Shown: piece by piece, positions 10,335 through 20,495 of the stretch
How the letters are laid out: the number at the start of each line of letters is the position of its first letter
Numbering within the stretch: the stretch's first letter is position 1
DNA from: Mesocentrotus franciscanus
Taxonomy: Eukaryota; Echinodermata; Echinoidea; Camarodonta; Strongylocentrotidae
Assembly (NCBI GenBank): GCA_037976565.1
Contig: CP137682.1
Coordinates: 24,699,973 to 24,763,972 of the forward strand
Length of the DNA: 64,000 bases
Direction of reading: 5' to 3'
Made by a program: the position numbers and the translations under genes
Notes under the pieces: model-generated
The model's input: the letters and a program-made list of their open reading frames with translations, nothing else
Told to the model about the DNA's origin: nothing
Database searches by the model: none

Positions 10335-12818
10335 TGCCTCGGTCACACCTTTGCGTATTTGGCTTGCGTATTGCTGCGTATTACCCGAACGCAGACATAG
10401 GCAGTCATACCTAATAAAGCGCAATAAAACGTGCTCACTTCGTACTCAATACGCAGACTAGCGCAAATGCCTGCGTTGGTCGCTCGCTAGTTTTAAAATT
10501 GTCTAAACTATCGCAAACAAACGCAAGGTCAAATCGCCTACGTGCGGATACAGTGGCAACCAGTGAATGCGAACGACAGCGAGTGGCTTAGCGCAGGTAT
10601 ACGCAATCATACGCACCTCTTTTCGGAGCGCGTGTCACTGCCTATAGCTGCGTTTTCTGCACGATTTACCTCGCTTTAGCTCGTTGTCGTTCGCATGATT
10701 GCGCGTATTGTTGTGCTGTTGCTCGCACACCGCTCGCAGCAGGAAGAACCCTTGCAATTGCAGCTCGCTACGCTGCGAGTATAGCTCGTACGCCGTTCGC
10801 TTTAGCTCGCTGTCGCTGGTTGCCGCTCGCTTTAGCTCGCTATCACTGCGATTAGTTGCCTATGCGCTGCATATCGGCAATAAAAGGCGGGGCGCCTCAC
10901 GGGTTGGAATCATTCCGCAGTCAACATTTGAAGAAGGAACAACTACTGAACAAGAAGAAGTAGTTTCAATGTCGTCAATGCCGAGGGGTTGGGGTGGTGA
11001 TATCCAGAGCATCTGGCTTGCATGACTCCAACATTTAAATCTTTGACTCCTGCCAGGGAACAGAACCAGCAGGGCTGTTGTAGTAGGCCTTGATATAATT
11101 CCTTTGGGCCTGAGCTGCCTGAGTAGCCGAGCGACCTCTAGCCGGCTGCCTAAGTTCAGCTAGGGTCTGCTTTCCTCGCCAGGAACCAGGCACTATGTTA
11201 TGCTCGGCGTCCTCCCTATCCAAGGCTGAATTCTGGATGGAAGGGTAGCGGGTTCTCATCAAGTTGTGCAGGCATACACATGCCTGTACCATGATCCTGA
11301 CGGTTAAAGGGGTTTGTCGGAGAGTGGTCAGCAGGCACTGAAATCGGTTGGCAAGAATGCCGAAAGCATTCTCCACCACTCGCCTTGCCCGGGACAGCCG
11401 GTAGTTGTAAATTCTCTTTTGTCTAGCCATAGCCGTCCTTGCATACGGCTTCATTAGCCATGTCCTCAGGGCGAAGGCCTCGTCTGCCACAAAGAAGTAG
11501 GGGGTGTCTTCATCATCGTTGGGCATGGGCTCTGGTGGAGGCACTCCAAGAGTTTCAGATTCAAGGCGTTGTTTTAGTTCACACGAGTTGAAGAGCTGTG
11601 CATCAGAGGTAGAGGCTTCGTATCCGACATCTGCCCACAAAACTTGTACTTGGCGTCGACCAGGGCCATGAGTACAATAAAGTAGAAACCCTTGTAGTTG
11701 TAAAATATTGACCCACTATTCTCGGGCACTTGATTGCAACATGCTTGCCGTCCAAAGCACAAATGGTATGGGGGAATTCCAGCGGCCTTCAAGCCCTGTG
11801 CGACTGCTTTCCATTCCTGTGGGCTGGTAGGGCACCTCACCAGCTCGTCACCATATTCCTCAATGGTGGCAGTGCATACCACACGTACTAGGAGTGAAAT
11901 GGTATTGTGGGCTACCCTGAAGCTATACATGAGTGTCATGTAGCTGTCACCCGTGGCCAGGTGTCTAAGGGTGATGGCCAGCTTCAGCGCGGGCGAGAGG
12001 GCTTCCCTGAAAAAGGTGTCCTGCTTCTCCAGCCTTCCATGTAGTCTCTGCTCTAACTCTTTAAACATTGCAGGGGTTACCCTAAAAAAGTTCGTGAATG
12101 CCTCTTGGTCTTCCAGCTCCCTCTTCAGTTGGTCGAATTGTCCCTGGTTCTTCCTCCGGCAGATCCAGGACCGCACCCAACAACTTCCAGGGACACTTCG
12201 TTGATGCAGCTCAAGCAGCAGTTTCCCTTGCTCATAATCATCATTCGCCTCTTCTTCCAGCTGAACCAAAAGCTTAAGCTTTTGCAAGGCAGAGCTCTGC
12301 TGCAGGGCCATTGTTGTCATCAGATTTATTTTTCTTGTAGATGTAGAATCTTCAGAAACTAAGATGTTTATGCCCAGTCCCGCAAAATGACTAGCATTTA
12401 TACACCGCCGCAGCCCGAGCGAGCTGGTACGCTGTAGCGAGCTGGCACGCATCATTATGAACAACAGACGAGCTAAAGCGAGCGAACACGCAGTGAGACG
12501 CATCGAGACCAACTGGTGCGAGCGGCTAGCGAGCAGTAAACGAGCAAAGAACGAGCTACATACGCAACGTGGCGAGCAAACTGTGTATTGAATCGTACTG
12601 TTATGAGCAACAGCGAGCTATAGCGTGGTCATAGGCAACCATAGGCAACCGTAGGCAGTCTTTGTACGAGCGGCATACGAGCTACCTCGAGCTATATACG
12701 CAATAGTGTGACTGCTACCTTCAAATTGGCCGCGTATTGCTGGGCACGGCTGCGTATTGATATACCCCGCATAGCGCAGCAATACGCAGCAACATACGCA
12801 AAGGTGTGACTCAGGCAT
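10335..12818. mobile_element. PIF/Harbinger element with a broken transposase gene
   Basis: Left end TGCCTCGGTCACACCTTTGCGTAT; right end is its inverted copy with one or two mismatches (ATACGCAAAGGTGTGACTCAGGCA), ending at 12817-12818. TAA precedes the left end, but the right flank reads TTAACT, so the two sides do not form a clean 3-bp duplication under one boundary choice. The subterminal regions are rich in TACGCA and GAGCTA/TAGCTC motifs. The coding region is on the minus strand (11035-12320). The SANT/Myb-like partner usually carried by autonomous family members was not found. Confidence 0.8.
11035..12320 (-). pseudogene. Harbinger-type DDE transposase (HARBI1-like), frameshifted
   Basis: Transposases of this family cut and paste PIF/Harbinger elements at TWA sites. 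The likely start is ATG at 12318-12320 (MTTMALQQ); an upstream extension in the same frame looks non-coding. An N-terminal helical region with FFRVTPAMFKELEQRL and LAITLRHLATGDSY matches the family's usual pre-catalytic segment. The catalytic part follows: DGKH near 11740-11757 (first Asp), SDAQLFN near 11590-11610 (second Asp), and RRVVENAFGIL near 11365-11395 (Glu). These lie in different frames: shifts occur near 11776 (before DGKH), near 11729 (after it; PENSGS returns to the first frame) and near 11640. The shifts leave no single open frame, so the copy appears inactive unless they are assembly errors. The C-terminal tail ends at 11035. Confidence 0.85.
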
Positions 12819-13009
12819 TAACTATCGCAAGGAAACGCAAGGTCAAATTGCCTACGAGCGGATACGAGTGGCAACCAGTGAATGAGAGAAAAAGGTAGCA
12901 AGCGACAGCGAGTGGCTTAGCGCAGGTATACGCAATCATACGCACCTCTTTTTTTTGGAGACCGTGTCACTGCCTATAGCTGCGTTTCCTGCACGATTTA
13001 CCTCGCTTA
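12819..13009. mobile_element. Second Harbinger-family remnant segment in copy B
   Basis: Matches the remnant at about 2040-2229 of copy A and, less closely, 10506-10690 inside the complete element. It ends at the TTA target site of the element at 13010. Its sequence resumes after that element (13961-14060), so the two pieces were one element before the insertion. Confidence 0.65.
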
Positions 13010-13957
13010 TGACCCGGTCACACTATGACGTTTTAGAGAAACTTATAGCTAGCGTATGAAATAATGTCAAAACGTCGGCATACGCCCCCCAAAACATCGA
13101 AAATTCTGCAGCATGAATAATTTGGGCGTATGCATAACGTATTGAACGTATACATATCGTATGTCTAACCTATTAGTAACCGATCACTAACTTATGACAG
13201 CGTATGACAGCGAATCACAACGTATGGCCAGCGCATGTCCAGCGTTCTCGACCTATGCCCAACGTATGAGTAGCTTATGAGAAAACTATGCGCAGCGCGC
13301 TCAGCGTGTTGCCGAAGATCACGTGACGTTACTTCTAAATAACTTCAATAAATTACTTTACATGCTTACAATTTGAAAAACGCCTATACTACGCCAGCTG
13401 TACGGTAGAAACACGTTCAATAAGTTACTCCGTCGTCAGACATACGTCGAATACGTCTGAATACGTCAATATGCTTGTTGTTGTTGTTGTTGAGATTAAT
13501 GGCGTTTCCATCGTCATTGGATGATTTTCGCCATTGCAGATACGTCAGATATAGGTTAGATATAGGCTAGAAGTAAGTTTAAATCATAGGTTATCAATAA
13601 GTTAGCTGTACGGTATACCTTCATGCCAACGTATGTCGACGTATGAGTTACCTACCTCTAACGTATTTAACGTGTGTCTAGCTTATGTGTAACGTATGCC
13701 TAACGTATGCCTAACCTATGAAGAGGACGTTGGCATACGCCCAAAAATTTTGAGCATGCACAACAATTTATTTCGGCCTCTGCGCACAACAACGTATGTC
13801 AGCTTATACCAGCGTGCTTTTAACGTATACAACTTGTACCAAACCTACTGTCTTCCACCTCCCTGCCCTAGCTTATGTCAACGTGCACTAGCGTGTTGGT
13901 GAAAATTCACATACGTCGGCATACGTTACTGCTATACGTTATAGTGTGACCGGGCCA
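13010..13957. mobile_element. PIF/Harbinger-like nonautonomous element, copy B (948 bp)
   Basis: Starts TGACCCGGTCACACTAT and ends with the inverted complement ATAGTGTGACCGGGCCA; TTA flanks both sides (13007-13009, 13958-13960). It lacks the 4.1-kb insertion present in copy A. No coding capacity. Confidence 0.85.
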
Positions 13958-13960
13958 TTA

Positions 13961-14946
13961 AGCTCGTTGTCGTTCGCATGAATACGCTATTATTGTACTG
14001 TTTCTCGCACACCGCTCACAGCAGCAAGAACCGTTGTGATTGCCGCTGGCTACGCCATTGCAACACGTTATTTAAGCAGACTTGATATTCTAAGTATTGT
14101 AGTTCATTCATTAACAGGTTAATGGAATAACTCATCACTAGGTCCCCAGGAAAGAAACATCAATAACACTTGAATATGTTAGTGAACCGGTCAATATTTA
14201 GGGCTTATGCCCCAGGCAAACCTTAAATCGCCATACGATGGACCCCATGTTTGTGATTATTTATCATATATGTATTTATATTAATATGTTGACATTTCTC
14301 CTCAGCCCGGATACCATCACGAAGGGAAAGAAACTTTCTAAACAACCTGAAGAGATGACTGAACCCCTGAAGGATGACAGACCAAGTACAAGGTACAGAT
14401 ATGTTAATCATAAGTCCACAGTGATACATGTATAATTGTTAAATTTGCACTGGTCACAGAATGCCAATGACCGAGTAAGACCATTTATAACTTTTGAGAG
14501 TAGTTCAGGTTATTGATCTTTAAAATGTCATGCAAATGAACCTTCGGTAGTAATTATAAACGATGGTCGACACCTGCTGTGAAACAAGTAAGTTGCGTTA
14601 GTGGAAATGAAAATATGACGTTATTCGTTATTCATCTAAGAGGGAAAGAATTGATAAACATCAAACCTTCAAGATACAACGAATCTTTTTATCAGTACAC
14701 TAAAAACAGATATGATTATATAGGCCCTACAGTTTACCATTTTAAATGGTAAAATGCGTAAACAACGGCCTCCTTTTAATTCCATCAAAGCTTTATTATG
14801 TAAACATGCAAGGACATAATTATGGGACCCCGCACCACAAAACAACCATAAAGTCATAGTAAGTGTGGTTTTCAGTGTGAGCTCAATAAAGGTGTATTTG
14901 TTCAGGATTGCCACATTTAGCTTTTAGAATTTCCTAAAAGAATATA
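13961..14946. repeat. Segmental-duplication flank, copy B
   Basis: Nearly identical to 7329-8325, with scattered substitutions and small indels (for example around 14815-14890). Ends at a T-run next to the Tc1/mariner fragment. Confidence 0.8.
14306..14392 (+). other. Exon-like 87-bp segment, copy B
   Basis: Same acceptor/donor-like borders and same peptide as 7670-7756; the upstream tract differs by one base (TTTCTCCTCAG). Its preservation mainly shows that the duplication is young, not that the segment is functional. Confidence 0.3.
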
Positions 14947-15430
14947 CTTTTTTAATCTCTTCTGGACTGTTCGCTTGATGTCGTCCCAAAGCTGTTCGAT
15001 GGGATTACAGTCAGGGGATCTACTCCATGCGCCGACTCCGTTATCTTCCAAGTATTGGTTGGTGATTTGGGAATGACGTGGTCTAGCATTATCGTCCATA
15101 AAGACGAAATCCCTTGCAAAGGCAGCTGCGTATAGAATCACATGTGGATGAACCGTTGTGCTGTTAACCGACCGGGAATGGAAACAAGGTCCGTTTTGCC
15201 ATTGTGCTGATTCCACCACACATCATGACACTTGATCCACCTTGGTATAAAGCGTTCCACATCTTGTAGAGAGTCTCGGTTTAGTTCTTCTCCCACTCCT
15301 CTCCTAATTCTCACTCTTCCATCAGAGCTTTTCAGGAAAAACCTCCATTGATCAGTGAATAGGACATTTGCCCAACGACGTCTGCTCCATCGGCGATGTC
15401 GTCTTGCAAATTGCAACGTTGATGACGGTG
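14943..15430 (-). pseudogene. Tc1/mariner transposase fragment
   Basis: A DDE-superfamily transposase missing its N-terminal DNA-binding half. Reading on the minus strand: RRWANVLFTDQWRF (first catalytic Asp in FTD; the usual FTDES is changed), then RVRIRRGVGEE, a frameshift near 15140, RDFVFMDDNARPRH (second Asp), and SPDCNPIEQLWDDIK (third acidic residue, Glu of PIE). The C-terminal end of the protein coincides with the end of the duplicated flank at about 14946. No full inverted repeats were found, so this is a truncated dead copy. Confidence 0.85.
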
Positions 15431-16019
15431 CTGATCCGTTAGTTTCATGAATTTGAATAGAATTTTACACCTGCACTTGAACAAATAATTGAAAAGCGTA
15501 CACATGTACACCCTGTATTGCCTCATGAAAGGCAAAATGCAACTATTTTCGAGCACCGACTGCAAGAAATACTATTAATCCATTATGAAATCATAATTTG
15601 TCGGGTAGAAAAGAAACTCAAAATTTGTATATATGCCCTTTCGGCGCCAGTTCAGAATCGTATCCAGACTTTGACCCGTGACTCGGCGTGAAGATACCGT
15701 ACTATAACATACCAAAAATCAACTAAATCTTCATCAATTGTTCAAATAATGGTCATGATTTAAAATTCGTTATGTTTCTTACCTGTTTCGCGTCAATTTT
15801 CTCATATTTATTGGAGTATTTTTCCTAAAAACGAAGACATATACGGGGACATATACTATACACTTTCTCACAGGTTTTACTGCAAACTGCTGCACAATAC
15901 AAGTGCATACCGATGGTGGGTTGCGGGCGGGTGCGCGCGCCTGCGTGAAGTTATCTATACCGTAATGAGGATCTGAGACAGAAGATAATAGTTGCCAATT
16001 TGAGTATATACAAAACGTA
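15431..16019. other. Intergenic, nothing recognised
   Basis: AT-rich sequence with a short GC-richer patch near 15920-15945. No exon-like or repeat structure seen. Confidence 0.5.
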
Positions 16020-16290
16020 TTAAATAAAATAATATGGTCTTGAGTAAAGAGAAATAATGAATAAAAAGGAATAAAGAGAAAACAAAACTATAATTGTAAT
16101 CGGACGTATCATAGTCGAGAAAGAGTAGGGAAATGTGATTGGCGACGGGGGGTACAGGCTCTGTATTAAATAAAGAGAAAACAAAACTATAATTTTAGTC
16201 GGATGTACCATAGTCGAGAAAGAGTAAGTAAATGTGATTGGCGTAGCCACAGAGGGGGCTCGCTTAATACAGGCTCTGTATTAAATAAAA
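16020..16290 (-). repeat. Inverted arm: two ~115-bp tandem units
   Basis: Two units containing GAGAAAACAAAACTATAAT and TACAGGCTCTGTATTAAAT, each the reverse complement of the units at about 17190-17745. With that array it forms inverted arms around a spacer of about 0.9 kb. Confidence 0.75.
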
Positions 16291-16589
16291 AAAAAAAACT
16301 ACGGGAGGGAGCTTTAGCAATTTTTCCACTCGAAATAATGCAATCTGATGCGTACCTTGGATGGAAATTTGATAAACTGAAATTGAAGAAAGCATGACTT
16401 AAATCATCTCCCTCATTTTTATACCACTATAGTATTTTTGTTTTGCATATTATTTATTGTTCTTTCATTAAACAAGTTCATAGAGAAAATACTAATCGCT
16501 CTGCAACGTTCAAAAAGACTTTTCATTATGTTATCATACTGATGCGCTCCTTTGTGGTTAATTTGTATGGATGGCCTGGCGGTCTCCAT

Positions 16590-16688
16590 AAGTGGCGTAG
16601 ATCCTTACTAATACCTATTGTTCAGATGGGAAACGAATATATAGACCACCCCCTGAACAATAGGTATTAAGTAAGGTTCTACACTAAT
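16590..16688. mobile_element. 99-bp palindromic mini-element with 9-bp target duplication
   Basis: Arms of about 35 bp meet around TAATACCTATTGTTCAG / CTGAACAATAGGTATTA. GGTCTCCAT flanks both sides exactly (16581-16589 and 16689-16697). The duplication length is near the 8 bp of hAT elements, but the ends are too short to assign. Confidence 0.7.
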
Positions 16689-16719
16689 GGTCTCCATTAT
16701 CAAAGATAATGACCGATAA

Positions 16720-17055
16720 GCCGTGGCGCACTCCCAGAACACGCGCGACCTGTTAAAGGGGCCGTCACTGCGATCACTGCGGGCTCCGCCGCGTTTTTAG
16801 GGGTCGGTCGACGCTCGCAGGGCACCGCAACCTGCTCCCAATTCCGCATTTTGAGGTCGCAGAGCTCATAAACAGGTCGCCCGTAGATCGCGCTCGGGCA
16901 TCGGCAAACATTCGATCGATATTCGGCCGGCAAACCGACGATTTTAGACCATCTTGGGCTTTAAAAATTCGGACGGAGGTCGGCAGAGCTGTGCGGCCGC
17001 CGCACGGGCTCCTAGCTACAATATACTCGAACCTCCCCCGGCCGGTGTGATTCAT
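16720..17055. other. GC-rich island in AT-rich surroundings
   Basis: About 330 bp that are clearly GC-richer than the surroundings, ending near CCGGCCGGTGTGATTC. Open frames exist on both strands but match nothing I recognise. It could be the body of a small transposon similar to the GC-rich element at 43072-43522; I could not find matching ends. Confidence 0.35.
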
Positions 17056-17189
17056 CTCTATTCTATGTCAATGAAAATGATATCGTAATAATAATGAAAT
17101 TTAAATGATTATGCATGATATATGGTGGATGTGATAGTGATATGCCTACAAAGTTAATTAAGTGTATTATGCGCCCGCCCCTTCCCACC

Positions 17190-17745
17190 GTAGCTACGCC
17201 AATCATATTTTCTTACTCTCTCGACTATGATACGTCCGACTGAATTTTAGTTTTGTTTTCTCTTTATTTAAAAAATACAGAGCCTGTATTAAGGGAGCCC
17301 CGTCGCCAATCACATTTCCCTACACTTTTTCGACTATGATACGTCCGACTGAATTTTAGTTTTGTTTTCTCTTTATTTAAAAAATACAGAGCCTGTATTA
17401 AGCGAGCCCCCCTTCCCGCCGTTGCCAATCACATTTCCCTACACTTTTTCGACTATTCTAGTCCGACTGAATTTTAGTTTTGTGTTCTCTTTATTTAAAA
17501 AATACAGAGCCTGTATTAAGCGCCCCTGTCGCCAATCACATTTCCCTACACTTTTTCGACTATGATACGTCCGACTGAATTTTAGTTTTGTTTTCTCTTT
17601 ATTTGAAAAATACGGAGCCTGTATTAAGCGAGCACCCCCTTCCCCTGTTGCCAGTCACATTTCCCCACTCTTTCGACTATGATACGTCCGACTGAATTTT
17701 AGTTTTGTTTTCTTTATTAAAAAAATACAGAGCCTGTATTAAGCG
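17190..17745 (+). repeat. Five ~113-bp tandem units
   Basis: Units contain TCGACTATGATACGTCCGAC, then TTTTCTCTTTATTT and TACAGAGCCTGTATTAA, starting near 17219, 17328, 17446, 17556 and 17671. The spacers between units vary (CCCCGTCGCCAATCACATTT). The array is the inverted partner of 16020-16290. Confidence 0.85.
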
Positions 17746-17973
17746 ATATATTAAAAAATATGGGTCAAAAACAATTTAAGGAAAAAAATAGATTAGAGAA
17801 CGAAAAATATAGATTAAAAAGAAGTAAGCCTCAAGAGGGCGACATGCATTGTTTAAAAATATATTCATTTGACCAGCTGGTCAATATAACCATCAAAGGT
17901 GACCGGCCAGGAAAATATAGGGTTTCGATCCTCAATCGATATCACGTGACGCTGTGGACCAATCACATCTCGG

Positions 17974-19222
17974 CAGAGGCGGCGCTTGGGGGGCAGGGTT
18001 TGCACAGTGCCCCCACTTTTCAAGTACCCCAAAGTGCCCCTTTTTACATAGGAAAGTGCCCGTTCAACTTTGTAAGAAGTGCCCCTTTTTACATAGAAAG
18101 AGAGCTACTTTTACTTTGATAAGTGCCCATATTAATTTTTAAAAGTGCCCCTTCCCCTTTCCACCTCTGATAAGTACCCTTTTTTACACGTACCCTTTTT
18201 CTTCGACAAGTTTCCATTTTCTTTTGCAATAATTGTCAATTTTCCATTCTCATAAGTATCTTTTTTAATCTCTAGTAAGTGCCCCTTTTCAGGTACGAGA
18301 AGCCCTTTTACTTTTGCTTCGACAAGTGCCCCTTTTCCTTTGTAAGAAGGGCTCTTTCCCTTTTAATAACTACCCCTTTTTTAACTCGGATAAGCGCACC
18401 TTATATTTTAACATGTGCCTCCTTTTCTTTTTATTAAGAGCCACTTCCCCCTTCTCATAAAAAGCCCCCTTTCACCTCCAATAAATGCCCCTATTAAAAT
18501 CTGATCGGTGCCCTTTTTCTTTCAACAAATGCACATTTCCCTTTATTATTAGTGCCACTTTTTCATTCTCATAAGAGCCTCTTTTCATAAATGGTCAGTG
18601 CCCCTTTTTCAGATGCGATAAGTGCCCCTTTTCACCACTGATAATTACCCTGTTAACAATGATACGTGCCCCTTTTCCTTTCTAATAGGAAACCTTTCAC
18701 TTTTCATAAATGCCCCTTTTCACTTCTTATAAATGCCCCCATCAAAAGCTGATGTGTGCCTCTTTTCCGTCGACAAATGCCCATTTCCCATTCTCATAAG
18801 TGCCTCCTTCATCCCTGGTGAGTGCCTCTGTTTTTAGGTTTAAAAGTGCCCCATTTTCACCTCTGATAATTAGTCATTGTACTTTGACAGGTGCTCCTTT
18901 TCTTTTCTAATAAGTGTCTTATCCCTTTCGATAAGTGTCCCCTTTTCCTCTCATCATTAAACGTGCCCCTAATTTTAAGCGACTAAGAGCAATTTCCCCC
19001 AGAGCTCGCTCACTACGCTCGCTCGCATTTATAGATGTTATAATTATGTTAATTATCAAAGGCCTTTTCAGTCTTCCGTTATGATAATGTGCTTATATAC
19101 CAATGTCTAAAAACTTGTAGATTTTCGCTTTGAGATTCCCCTTTGAAGGTGCCCTTTTTTCCAGAAAGTGCCCTTTTTTGTTGGTGCCACCCCCCACTTT
19201 GGAAGTCGCTCCGCCGCCTCTG
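17974..19222. mobile_element. hAT-like nonautonomous element filled with AGTGCCCCTTTT motifs
   Basis: Ends CAGAGGCGGCG and CGCCGCCTCTG are flanked by an exact 8-bp duplication CATCTCGG (17966-17973, 19223-19230), the classic length for hAT elements, whose ends commonly begin CAG. The 1249-bp interior is about thirty degenerate copies of a 25-45-nt phrase built on AAGTGCCCCTTTT, with no transposase. Removing the element restores a continuous host sequence. The open frames here are spurious. Confidence 0.85.
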
Positions 19223-19595
19223 CATCTCGGTATTTGTCTAAGCTATCTAATATATCTGTTTTATATACCTCTCTTTAGAAATCTAGCCATCGGATTGGTC
19301 GGAATTGGAGTCGTGATTTTAGCCATTCCCGTAAAGAAACGAACAATGCCAGTAACGGTCAATAGTTCATGAGTGAGATTCCCGTAAGTTTCCGGGTACC
19401 ATGAAAATAGTAAAATTTTGCTGCGATTCCCATTGGTTTACGTGTTAAAACTTACTTTGTGCAAGCGTGGATACCATACAGTGCTTTTTGTCTGCGATCC
19501 CCAAATGATTGTTACCTTCAGTCATCTTTCCAGCGAAGATTAACAGACAGTGTCTCAGATTTTCTGTGATGTTTTAACCAATCTTTACACTAGAA

Positions 19596-19604
19596 ATGGA
19601 TAAG
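19596..19604 (+). CDS. Candidate three-codon first exon (Met-Asp-Lys) of the NLR gene
   Basis: ATGGATAAG is followed immediately by a strong donor, GTAAGA. It ends in phase 0 and could join a phase-0 acceptor at 20215/20216 (CGAGGCAG|ACACATGG) to give MDK plus the Death-domain frame. It is the only start codon with a good donor that I noticed close upstream, but so short an exon cannot be proven from sequence. A different first exon further upstream is possible. Confidence 0.25.
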
Positions 19605-19652
19605 GTAAGAATTCTTGGTAGATTTTTGTGTCAATTCGGTATATAAAAGAAA

Positions 19653-19820
19653 TATCGACTGCTTTAATATTGGAGGCCTGGCTGTTTCTATACTGGCTCA
19701 AGGGGACGTTGCATCCTGCAACTCGGCGCTCCGCCCACCCAGGCGCGCCTCGGGGTCATGGCAGGACGCAACGTCCCCTTGAACCTATAAAAACAGCCAG
19801 GCCTCTTGTAGCAGTCGATA
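19653..19820. mobile_element. Foldback MITE with TA flanks
   Basis: Inverted ends TCGACTGCT / AGCAGTCGA and a longer inner pair (GGCCTGGCTGTTT and CAAGGGGACGTTGC, inverted at about 19760-19805) make nearly the whole element a hairpin with a small GC-rich loop. TA occurs at both borders. Confidence 0.75.
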
Positions 19821-20196
19821 TATCTATATAATTGAACTCAACACTAACATGACTAAGTATATTGTCTTGATATTCATGTACATGTAGTCATTAAATATAA
19901 GAATACTACTAGTTCACATACTGGTGTATTATGAAAAAGAATGACTAACATTTGTGATAAATATATTGTTATTATCTGTTAATTAATGAATTCGCATTCC
20001 GGTGACTTGAAAGATCAAGCAGGAAGGAATTTAAAATTGACCAGGATATTTCGTTTGATTATTCATGCACTCAGTGAAATAAAATTCGTGATATCCAATG
20101 AATAGAAAGCTTGATAACATGTGTATATAAATTCAAGTATAAAATGCTTAAATTTAACAAAAATATATATATATATATATATAAATTATATTCTAG

Positions 20197-20495
20197 TGGT
20201 CAAACGTCGAGGCAGACACATGGATTCGATGACATCATCATCAAAGTAGCAGACGCCATATCAGATGATGGTGATATAATGAGACTTGGTTTTGAGCTGG
20301 GAGTCCAGATTGCGGATATCCGCCGGGCATTGGATACGAATAGGGCTGGAGGTAGAAAGACCAGTAATGGTAATGTGATGCTGCTTCAGAACTGGACAGA
20401 GACGGTCAAATCATCCGAGCAACTTCCCATTCTTAGAGCTGCTCTCCGGGCGGCGGGCTTGAAAGAAATAGAGGAGACGTGTCTGCAAAGAAAAG
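20197..20495 (+). CDS. Death-domain exon of a Death-NACHT-LRR (NLR) gene
   Basis: Death domains are six-helix adaptors that recruit downstream signalling proteins; in invertebrate NLRs they sit at the N-terminus, before NACHT. The frame gives DDIIIKVADAISDDGDIMRL, an LGVQIADI helix, NWTETVKSSEQLPILRAALR and LKEIEETCL, the usual order of Death-domain helices over about 90 residues. The exon starts after TTCTAG (20196) in phase 2, or alternatively after GAGGCAG (20215) in phase 0. It ends at AAAAG|GTGAAT in phase 1, matching the phase-1 NACHT acceptor at 28388/28389. The upstream acceptor region is diluted by a TA microsatellite. The frame is intact across the exon. The downstream intron is 7.9 kb. 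Confidence 0.85.

Noticed and set aside
16700..17055. Arg/Pro-rich minus-strand frames in the GC-rich island
   Set aside because: High GC lowers stop frequency; no domain or splice evidence.
17760..18119. 119-codon plus-strand frame
   Set aside because: Runs from AT-rich flank across the target duplication into the hAT-like element, so it cannot be an ancestral coding unit.
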